Origin: Rachicladosporium sp. CCFEE 5018
Lineage: Eukaryota; Ascomycota; Dothideomycetes; Cladosporiales; Cladosporiaceae
DNA length: 64,000 bases
Direction of reading: 5' to 3'
Assembly (NCBI GenBank): GCA_002077045.2
Contig: KZ111150.1
Span: 652,484 to 716,483 of the forward strand
Shown: positions 22,904 through 32,453 of the stretch, one piece after another
Layout of the letters: each line of letters starts with the position of its first letter
Position numbering within the stretch: position 1 is the first letter of the stretch
Position numbers and translations under genes: made by a program
Notes under the pieces: model-generated
What the model was told of the DNA's origin: nothing
Databases searched by the model: none
Seen by the model: only the letters and a program-made list of their open reading frames with translations

Positions 22904-23533
22904 GAGGACGTCGACCCGCGCTTCGCCTCGAACGAAGTCCCCTCGGCCTTGACGCCAGGAAGTCAAACCCAAGCCCGTACGCATCCCTCGCCTCCTCAAA
23001 TCCACTACACCTCCCCGCCGGCCTCCCTAGCTGGCTCGGGAGCTGTGGCCGGAGGTTCTCCTGCGCCTCGTCGGCGGAACGCTGACGAGCCTCTTAGCGC
23101 ACCCTCACAGCAGATTCTAAATCGGAATTCTGACCCTTCCAACACGACACCCCCGGCTGAGAACTCCTCGTACGAGGATCTCCCGCCTGGCGTGCGCTCG
23201 CCGACTGGTAGCGATACTAGCCATTTCACATCTGTCTCCCAGCGTCCTGTGAATCCCAATTGGCGGCCCGCGAACTCCTCGGCCGGCCAGTCAGCTGCGG
23301 GGGCTTATCCAGGTGGGTTTCTAGGGCCCGGTAGCACAGCGCCGACGAGCGCTAGCGCCGTGCAGAGACGCCGGGATGATGTAGTGCTGAGCGCGAATCC
23401 GGATTTCGCCTTACCTGGTATTAGCCCTGGGCGAGGAGCACGGGGCGGAAGGGGAGGGATGGCGGGAGGGCAGAGGAGTAGTATGCTTGCTGCTGGGCTG
23501 ACGCCGGCGGGAAGGTATCCGACGGAGATATAG
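22904..23533 (+). pseudogene. In-frame continuation of palI beyond a nonsense codon
   Basis: Directly after the TAA the same frame stays open for 209 codons. It begins EDVDPRFAS and includes SYEDLPPGVRSPTGSDTSHFTSVSQR and VLSANPDFALPG, pieces that I recognise as the usual PalI C-terminus. The junction reads EPY-stop-EDVDPRF, where relatives, as I recall them, have a second Tyr; a TAC to TAA change would explain it. There is no convincing intron that removes the stop while keeping this motif. Whether it is translated is unknown. Confidence 0.7.
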
Positions 23534-24064
23534 AGTCGGCTTGCGATAGGGGAGAGGAGGACTGGGGTTGGGTCGAGGGGCGTGTATATACAGGCAACAA
23601 GTTCCCGCACAGATCGCGAGGAGGAATACACAATTAGGTCACAGATCCAAATCATGAGTACTTCCTGCGCACAAGGCCAGATACCGTATCATGGCCGACT
23701 GCAAGCCAGTCTCTGGCCTTCAGACCTCCAGTAATGGCTTCTGCGATTTCTGTCTTGCTGCATTGGGATCGATCGTCAGGAGCTCACTTCATTGAATTGA
23801 CACTCGACTTCCCTACTTTGAGTATTCTGGTGAGCTTTTTGCACCCTAGAGTCTACTTCGCTAAGACAACAAACACAAGTCCCGCTGTACCTCTCCTCAC
23901 CTCGGTGATGCCTGTACGCCATACCCACCCATCACAGCGCTCAATCGCCGGAACGCCGCGACTTCAGCCGCCACACTGTCGACCCTCTGCTCCCTGAGCT
24001 CATCTTCGTCGTCTTCGTCCGCCTTCCCAGTCCAGTCAGTCTTGCTGTTGGCCTGCTAGGCACA
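23534..24064. other. Intergenic region between convergent genes
   Basis: About 530 bases hold the 3' ends of palI and SEC21. Nothing else is supported. Confidence 0.4.
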
Positions 24065-27004
24065 CTACGCCACACCTGCTACGACGACAGCCGCCAGCCC
24101 AGCCTCCTCGCTGCGTCCCTCAACCTTGACCGTCACGCCGCTCTTGGCCGAATATGCCATGCGTATGCTGACTGCGACTTTGCCGCCAGTCACGCTCTTT
24201 CCGTAAAGCCGCAGGGTGTGTGTCGAGTTCGACAACGCGACTTCACTGCCCTCAAGCGGCTGCATGCTCAGCACCTTCACCAAACTCTCCACAGCTTCCG
24301 CGATAGACTTCGCGCCGCTGAGTTGGAGCGTCTCTTCAGCTACATTCTCGTCATCACTAGGAAGGCTCGACCAAATCGCATCGAAACCCCCGGCGAAAGC
24401 AGGCAGAATGTAATCCGCTCCAGTCAACTCAAGATCCTCAATCTGATATTCGTCTTCCAGCCCGCCGGACTCAGGCTCGCCGGTCGAGGGATCGACTTCT
24501 TTGAGCGTGAATTTGAGGACATTCGTAAAGCTCGCTGTGGCGAATTGCTCTTCAGTGGGGCGGGAGAAGGACACGTAGACAATGCCTTCGGTTTCCGGTT
24601 TCAGGGCGTCGATGGGGATGATGAAGTCCTCTTCTAGTCCCTCAGGCGGCTCGCCAGTCTCTTCTGAAGGTTGAGGGGAGGTGATGACCGAGAGGTCAGC
24701 AAGGACGTAGTCGGCGAGGGTGTTTGAGATGTTGAATTGCAGGACTAGGTGGTCTTTGTAGAGATGCTTGAGCGCTGTCACGACGTACTCTGTTTCGCTT
24801 TCTGTGAGCTCGACGGGGGATGAGGATTTGAGAAGGGCGCCGTAGGAGGCGATCTCGGGGATGGCGGAGAGTTGTTGGGCGTATTTGTCGTTTGTGGCGC
24901 GGGCTGTGGAGGTCAGGGAAGAGTCGGCGGCTTTCTTGGCGTTGGTTATGCTGGGTGCTTTGAGGGTTGGGGTTGCAGTTGTGAGTTTCTTGGTGCGGTC
25001 TTCGGCTAGGGACTGCTCGCGGGTGACAATGGGGACGGATGCGAAGTCGAACGGGTTTGTGAAGGCTTCGGCGCTGGAGCCGTTGACGTAGTGGGCTAGT
25101 TGGTCTTCGAGGATGGGGAGTGAGAACATGGAGTCTATGATTGAGGTCAGTAATGTGTCTGCAATGAGCACAAGCGAAGCCAGACTCACCATTGCGCACG
25201 AATCTCGACGCAGTCTCATCGTCCTCCTTCATCAGTCGCAAGTTGAGCGCCGCTCGATCTCGAACCTCGTCATCAACATCATCCAGACATCTTGTCAAGA
25301 GCACGTTAACACTGCGCTTCACCTCTGGGTCTTTCTGGCCGACGCCAAACTTGGCAAGTGCAGTCACAGCAGCAGCCCGGACAATCGCGTTCTCTAACAC
25401 CACACGATTGTAGATGTATCGGATATACTTCGTAGGCTGCTTCGTCTTCGGTCCCTCCATGCCCAGCAAGTGCAATATCCGCACTGCAAGCTTCGTAAAC
25501 TCACAGTCCTCAATGAATTCGCACAGGTGTGCCAATGCCTCCTCTCGGCTCTCCGGGACGAACTTGATGAGGTCGAAGATGCTCTCGACGACACTTCGCT
25601 TGAACTCGAAGCCACCCTCGTCACGCAGTATGCCAGCCAGGAAGACCAGCATGCCGGCTTGCTTCGAGGGAAACTTGAGGCATAGAGTCCGGATAGCTTC
25701 CACGATCGTTACCTTGAACTCATCTGTGATATCTGACATGAACGTGCTGATCTGCTTCATGAGTCGATCGACACTGGACTCATTGCCGGTCTTCAGCAGA
25801 GTCGTAATGGCGAATGTGGCAATCGATCTGTTAGTATTCGAAATGAGCGCTTCGATGTCTGGATTGCATGGCCGCACAGACTCCGGCTTGAATGATGCGA
25901 ATTGATGCAGGATCCGAATGGCAGAGAACTTGGTGACTGCTCGAGGCGAGGTCAGGAACAGCTGCAGTACATGTATCGCTTGGCCGACTTCAGCGTCTGT
26001 GAGATCCGGCATAGCACAGATTGCCTTCGCAGCCTCGAAGTTGACCATCTCGCTCTTGTCGCGTAGCCAGTCATCCAGAAGCTTCATCATCGGTTTCCGC
26101 AGAGTTGGGTCGTCCTCGGCCAGCTTAGCCGCGAGTCGAACGAGCATGACCCTTGCCATCGGCGACTTCACGGCACCGGCAGCGCTGTACTGCTGCACCA
26201 TCTTCACCAGAGCCATCCTGTCAAGACTCCGCATCTGGTACAGGAGACCAATGGCGTGGTATTGTGTGGTGTAGTTCGTATTCGAAGCGGCCATGGCATG
26301 AGCGTTTCCCCCGAAGCCCATGAAACCACCAGATGACTTGTTCGACGAGGCTGCCTCTTGCGTCTCGCTCTGCCATCTCCGGACGATGTCGCGTGCAATC
26401 GGCAGAAGGTGGTATGAGGAGACCAAAGCAGCCGACGAGACCGAGGGTACCTTGTCAACGATGGCGGTCTTGATGTTGCGCTCGATTGCTTGCACGGTCG
26501 ATGCCTACAATGCGTCAGTAAATGTTACCGCAAGCTCTCCACACTGGTTTGCAGCACTCATACATCTATTATGCGACACAATGCCCGTATAGCATTGGCG
26601 CGGTATACAATGTCATTCCCCACCGCCGTGTCCTTCATAATGCTGCTCGTAACCATGATGACATCCTCAGCCGTGTTGGCCAGCTCCTTGATGACCAAGT
26701 AGACCATCTGCCGTAATGAGGCATCCTTGTTCTGGAATAGCTTGGAGATGCCGAAGAAGAGGGATGTGGCTTCGTTGGTGGGGAACTTTTCGCCAGTGAA
26801 GAGGAGCAATGCGATCTTGGTAAGGAGGATGCGACATTTCCGTGGGGAGACGGGGGATGTGTTGAACACGCGCGCTGAGCTTGTTGTAAGCTGCTACACT
26901 ACCATGAGAGCATATTGTTGTCCCAGCTTACCCTCTTGGAAGACGGACGTCCTGTCCACCTTGACGACGCTGCTCTCGTCCTCGTCCCTTTTGTTGTAAG
27001 CCAT
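24065..27004 (-). CDS. SEC21: Coatomer subunit gamma (gamma-COP)
   Basis: Component of the COPI coat for Golgi-to-ER and intra-Golgi transport. Four exons on the minus strand, 27004-26932, 26874-26564, 26504-25190 and 25134-24065, join to 922 residues, the usual size. The start MAYNKRDEDESS is followed by KVDRTSVFQEARVFNTSPVSPRKCRILLTKI, the classic adaptin-like N-terminus. HEAT-like repeats fill the trunk (LYQMRSLDRMALVKMVQQY, FASFKPESVRPCNPDIEALI), then a linker near residues 500-600 and the C-terminal appendage (HLVLQFNISNTLADYVL, NVLKFTLKEVDP, SIAEAVESLVKVLSMQPLEGS). Introns have phases 1, 0 and 1. It is head-to-head with RPS27. Confidence 0.93.
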
Positions 27005-27340
27005 GATTGCGCCGCGAGTGATGTGCTATCGGGGCAACATGTAAAGAGAATATGTGTGTTGGCACGCTGTCAGTATGCCAATTGGCTCCTACCCGTCTCA
27101 CATGCCAGCGGCCCTGAACTTCTGGCGACGTTGTGAATGTGGCAGCCTCAGGCATCAGGATGGAAGTGGGACAAAGTCTTGGCGATGTGCTTGCACATTT
27201 CGAATCATCGACCGCCACATCGACTCCGCATCACAAGACATCGCCTGCAGTCATCAACGAACCTCTGCTCGCCGACAAGCTCATCGCAAAGGACACACGA
27301 GGTCTCATTCGAACGACAAACATATCACACAGCCGCAAAA
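27005..27340. promoter_or_regulatory. Divergent promoter SEC21/RPS27
   Basis: 336 bases between the start codons of SEC21 and RPS27, so it must carry both core promoters. No specific element could be identified with confidence. Confidence 0.45.
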
Positions 27341-27802
27341 ATGGTGCGTCGGAGGGTCTAGGGGAGGTGTGCGGTGGCATGGAACGCTTGCAGTGAAGAG
27401 CGGTGGGAAGATCATGGGAGGACGCTGCATTACGCCATGCCACTCGCCGCCGCGAAGTTGAAATTGACACACAACTAGATACTGACCACGTTCCTCACAG
27501 GTTCTCGCCGTCGATCTCCTGAACCCAACCCCTCAGGCCGAGGCCCGCAAGCACAAGTTGAAGGTACGATGATATCAGACAGGCCATTGCGACTACAGCG
27601 AGTCTAACATGCAGCACAGCAACTCGTGCCCGGTCCCCGATCCTTCTTCATGGACGTCAAGTGCCCCGGCTGCTTCACCATCACCACCGTCTTCTCGCAC
27701 GCCCAGACCGTTGTCGTATGCGCCGGCTGCTCACAGGTCCTCTGCCAGCCAACTGGTGGTAAGGCACGGTTGACCGAGGGCTGCTCGTTCCGGAGGAAGT
27801 AG
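27341..27802 (+). CDS. RPS27: 40S ribosomal protein S27 (eS27)
   Basis: Zinc-ribbon protein of the small ribosomal subunit. Three exons: 27341-27343 (only the ATG), 27501-27563 and 27620-27802, giving 82 residues, the same length as the yeast protein. The joined start reads MVLAVDLLNP. The zinc ribbon shows CPGC and CAGC pairs, with FFMDVKC and the C-terminal KARLTEGCSFRRK. The first intron (27344-27500, donor GTGCGT, acceptor CACAG) directly follows the initiator codon; the second has GTACGA/CACAG. Because exon 1 is three bases long, simple ORF searches miss the start. Confidence 0.9.
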
Positions 27803-28585
27803 AGTTGTCGCTCGCGAGATGAGAGAAAGCGGAGGATGAGCGCATTGGGAAGTGAATGAGCGCAGGTGGGCAGGCTACTGCTCAGATGGTAGCAGTCTGT
27901 GCCACGGAGACGCAACGGCAGAGTTGATCTTGCGACGGAAGACTTTCAGCCGGCGTTGAGGAGTGTACAAACATGCATCAGGAGCAGGAGAGATGCGCAT
28001 GTCTGGCTAGTCCTGCACCGGGGCGAGGATACCGGCATGCCATTGAGGATTCTAGCCCATGCACCGTTTCATGAGGTGTGGCTTGAATGAAAATGCAATA
28101 ACCACACATGATCTACTGCTGCATATTCGCTATTGAATAAGCTCATCCTTGCCATGTACTCTACTCATTGGTTGACGACTTGACCAATGACCACGTGCAT
28201 CACGCCCTTATACATGAGCTATCTCTATCTTCAAGCTACTTACATGTCTGCATAGAACGGAGCCTCGATGCCAGAGCCTTGTGTCCCCCTCGGTCCATGT
28301 ACATACGCCCCAGTGCAGCCCCCACCACGTGCATTTGCGGCTGAAAAGTCATTGCGTGCACTGACCGGTTCACCAACTACATGTAGGTGTTTGCACAACG
28401 CGTCGCATTCTAGCCTCTTCTCGTGTGTACAAGAGTATTCAGAATTCGCCGTCTCAATAGAGACTACAGCTTCCTGAGTCTGAAGGTTCTGCAGCATCGT
28501 AGAGCTGTTACTGTAAGCTGATTGTCGCGTGCTCTCCGTTCGGACTCGTCCGGATCACCTAAACGGCGAACAGCTTGCCAGCAAC
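27803..28585. other. Intergenic region RPS27/annexin
   Basis: About 780 bases. No gene or RNA supported; the annexin leader and promoter should lie in the 3' part. Confidence 0.4.
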
Positions 28586-30821
28586 ATGTCGCTTAGAGTC
28601 GACGATCGTTCGTCGCGCGGAAGGTCCAAGTCTGGGACCAGAGATCGTGACCGATCGCGAAGCAATGTTCGCACGTCGAAGGCTCCATCCCCACCGGCGT
28701 CGAAGTCAAAGTCGAAGAGCAGCAAGTCGAATTATTCGCCTCCAAGCTCTATCGTACCAAGCCAGCATGAGGACAGGATAGTCTCGCCGACCTACGAGAC
28801 TCGATCTCCCGAGAACTTCGCACCCCCAGGTTCAGGTTACTTCCCTCAGGCTGCACCAGGAGCTCTGCCTTACCCTCCGGATGAGGATGGAGGCTTTACC
28901 ATGGGCGACTACTCGGACTTCCCGCCCGAGCAACGACCAGGCTACATTCCGCAGCCAACCGAGAATCACTGGGGTGGCAAGTCGGCTTACGACAGAGACT
29001 CGGACGATGATCTGGCTTATGGCGGAAGTCCACAGACTTCACGACATCAGTCCTACAGTTCCAAGCAGCCTGGACACGTTCCGTACCCGGATCGCGATGC
29101 TAGTCCGGTTTCGAGCACCAGATATCAGTATGCGCATCCTGGGGACGACCATAAGCAGCCATACTCGTCTTCGGGCTACCAGCAGCCAAAGCAGTATGAA
29201 TATGCTGCGCCGCCGGACAAGATAACTTACACGGCCACGCCGCAAGGAGCACGAGTCGATTCTTACACCGCGAAGACGCAAGCTTCTTATCCCAGCTACA
29301 CGGCGAACACCCATGACCCACGGCAACAACTGCCCAGATCCTACAGCGATGGCAAGCCTCACTCCTCAAGCAAGGATGCCCGCGTGGTCGAGGTCGTGCC
29401 CAATGGCCACGATCCCCGAGGCTCCATCTCTAGCTCTCATCGCCTGTCGGTCAGTAATCACGACGCCGGCCTGAACAACCGCATGAATCGTCTAAGCGTT
29501 AGCGGCAATCGCCCCGACATGCACTCCCTCCACGGCAACGGCAGCGGCAACATGCCCCCGCCCAGTCCCCTCCTGGAAGCCTACCACGGGACCTATCAGT
29601 CCCTCTCCCCCATGCCCGGCGCCTTCCGCACAGACGATGATGACTTGTCTGACCTTGAGCCACTCTCCCCAGGTTTAAAGTCAGCAGGTGGCAAACACAA
29701 CGACAAGCTCTCGCAAGAGTCTGCCGCACGCGCTGCGAAGAAACGAGCAGTGATCTACGACGCCGAAAGCGACGCGAAGGCCATCGCAAAAGCACTAGGC
29801 CACCACTCCAAAATCGACGCCGAGGCCTTCATAGACGTTCTCCCGCCTCTAACCCACGATCAGATCCTCGAGCTGCGGAAAGAATACAAAAAGCAAGTCA
29901 AAATCCAAGGCCGCGGGATTAAGCTGCCCGCTCACTTGAAGCTCAAGTTGCCTTCAGGCAATTTCGGCAAAGCCGTGTATGTGTGTGCATTAGGGAGATG
30001 GGAAAGCGAAGGCTACTGGGCGAATTTCTTCTACCAAGGCCACGCCTCCCGCCGCGAATTGCTAATCGAATCTCTCCTCGCGCGCTCCAACGCCGAGATC
30101 CGCGAGATCAAGGATTCCTTCCGCGACAAACGCTACGCCGACTCTCTCACCAAGTGCATGGAAAAGGAGCTCAAAGCCGATAAATTCAAAAGCGCTGTCA
30201 TGATGGCGCTGGAGGGGAGGCGGCAGGAGGAGCAGGACGTTTATCCACGAGAGTACGTGGAGAGGGATGTGGAGGGGCTGGTGAGGAGTGTGAATGCTGA
30301 GAAGGGCGGGGAGACGGCTATGCTTGAGGTTGTGCTGAGAAGGAGCGATGCGCATTTGAGGGAGGTTATGAAGGGGTATCAGGCGAGGACGGGTGAGAAT
30401 TTCGCGAGGGTTGCGTTGGGGAGGAGTGGGAATCTCGTCGTAAGTGCCATTGATCTCTTTCCGCAAAGTATGCGAAAGGAACAGTTGCTGACAGGTCCCA
30501 CAGGGCGAAGTCCTAGCCCACATCCTCAACGGCGCCATCAACCGGCCCGCTCGCGACGCCCTGTTGTTACATCACGCCATCCGCGATATATCCTCCACCA
30601 AGTCCGCCTCCTCCAAGTCTTCCTCCGACAAAGACAAACCCGACGAGATCCGCTACGAATTGCTGATCTCGCGAGTCATCAGACTCCACTGGGATCGCGC
30701 ACATATGGCGCGGGTGAAGCGGGATTACGAGGGGAAGTATGGGAAATCTGTGGAGGCGGAGCTGGAGGGCTGTTTGAGGGGGGATTTTGGGGAGTTTATG
30801 GGGGAGGTTGTTAGTGCTTAA
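28586..30821 (+). CDS. Annexin with long disordered N-terminus (fungal C4-like)
   Basis: Two exons, 28586-30439 and 30504-30821, encode 723 residues. Residues 1 to about 380 are Ser/Pro/Tyr/Gln-rich and predicted disordered, starting with an Arg/Ser stretch (SSRGRSKSGTRDRDRSRS). From about 390 the annexin core follows: DAKAIAKALGHHSKIDAEAFIDVL, LTHDQILELRKEYKKQ, then repeats with YVCALGRWESEGYWANFFYQG, RSNAEIREIKDSFRDKRY and RRSDAHLREVMKGYQARTG, ending LHWDRAHMARVKRDYEGKYGKSVEAEL. Classical type II calcium loops (GxGT) are not obvious, so calcium-dependent membrane binding may be weak. ATG 28586 is preferred to the upstream GTG codon; context AACATGT. Donor GTAAGT, acceptor CACAG. Confidence 0.8.
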
Positions 30822-32453
30822 CCCGTGGCATAGGGCGGGCGATTCACGAACGCGTCGCTGGATGCGACAGGGAGTCCAGTGCTGACAGATATGTTCCGAA
30901 GTCTTCCTCAGCATATCGTTCGGAGCCGTGTAGCGCAGAGTATCTGGTAGTGTACATTTACTTTGCAGTCTGCATTGGGTGGTGATGGCTAGGAAAACAA
31001 TCTTTGAACTCGGCAGCGCAGTAACATGGAAATAACGTTGACGGTGGCGACGATGTGACCATCTCCGGGGGCTTTGGGGTCAAGTCGCCCTTCATGAACG
31101 ATCGAGGACCCCTCAGATCTTGAGAGGCCGAATGTTCTTCAACGTGGCGTTCGTGATGATGCAGGTCGGAACGTTCGGCACATCTGGTGTTCATTACCAT
31201 ACAGCACGGCCACTGACGGCTTTTGCGATGAGATTGATGAGGTGAGGCAGATCATGTCCTTCATCTGGCATGAAGCGGTCACTGCGGCGGCCAAATCTCC
31301 CAGCATGTTTGTGGCGTTTCAAGATCGACGGTGCTGGGCGTGCAAATGGATGGGGCTATTTCGGGTCATGATGAAATGTTGTATGGTGCCAGCCATATAT
31401 CATCGAGATAGAGCACCTGCGAGTGTAGATAAAGGAAGACCATCATGGCGAAATCCTGTCTATCAATATCTGGTGCGCATGGTAAAGTGAGCACGGTGTA
31501 AACCCTTACATTTTGCCCTCGCGAGCCCACGTTTCAGGTTCTGCGGCACGGGGCAATGGGGTGGCTTGGGTGGAGCTCTCATCGCGTGGAGTTTCGGTTG
31601 ACTCGTTATGCTTTCGTAAGGATGCCGGGGCCGGCTGCTGATGCGACACCTGCAGGAAGGTCGATGAGGTTAGGATTACTGCGGCTCTTTTGCTGTCAGC
31701 GTCCTTTCACCCGTGTCCTGATTGTATCACGCTGGATGGTATTGCAGCGGAGGAATCGGTGGACGCTCGTTTGGCAGGCCATTGGAAACAGGCTGAGATT
31801 ACTGGACTCGGGAAGGACGGCGAGCGCTTGAGAGTGGCCGCAGAGCGAACGGAGGGTTGTTGGGTGAGACCCGGCCTCAATTGAAGCTGCGAGTGAATTC
31901 CGCTGGATCAGAGTCATCCTAACCCAAGTGTGTGCGGTTGGGCTACATTGTACGAAGAAGGTGTCGCAGTAAGAGCTGGAAGCACGACGGAGTGGCAGCG
32001 CTGGGATAAGGACTGCAGGACGGAGACTGTCGGCAGACGTCAGCAAGCGTTTCAACAGCGAAACACCCTGCCAAACGCCTTCGATTGGGCGAGGGAGCAT
32101 CCCGCGGACTGCAATACTGAACATATACTATTCTTCGAACGCCCTACAAACATTACGCTCGCTTCCCGACGAACAGCACGCCGGTTGGCAGCACAGGTTG
32201 CGTGCAGCCGGACACCTGCATCCCGTGCTTCCATCATCGGGATCAATCAACGAACGAGATCAGCGCTGGACGCAGAACAATCGCGCGGGCAGCGACAATA
32301 CTCTGGACTTCGACAATAGGAAGCTTTACGCATTGAGAGCGTACGACTCTACTCTATTCACCCACCAACACACTCGCTTATCTAGCGTCGTACATCGCAC
32401 ACTCACGACATAGATCACACTGTCCTACTATCTCCCGGCGACCGGCATGCTCG
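30822..32453. other. Large intergenic region annexin/EGF-domain gene
   Basis: About 1.6 kb. I see no recognisable protein, tRNA or transposon fragment on either strand; open frames of up to about 140 codons have no recognisable composition or motif. Likely promoter and leader of the EGF-domain gene at its 3' end. Confidence 0.4.

Noticed and set aside
22806..22961. Intron that would remove the palI stop
   Set aside because: Candidate GT and AG sites are weak, and splicing would also delete the conserved EDVDPRF segment.
31696..32124. 142-codon minus-strand frame in the large intergenic region
   Set aside because: No recognisable motif or plausible splice partners; length is within chance for this base composition.
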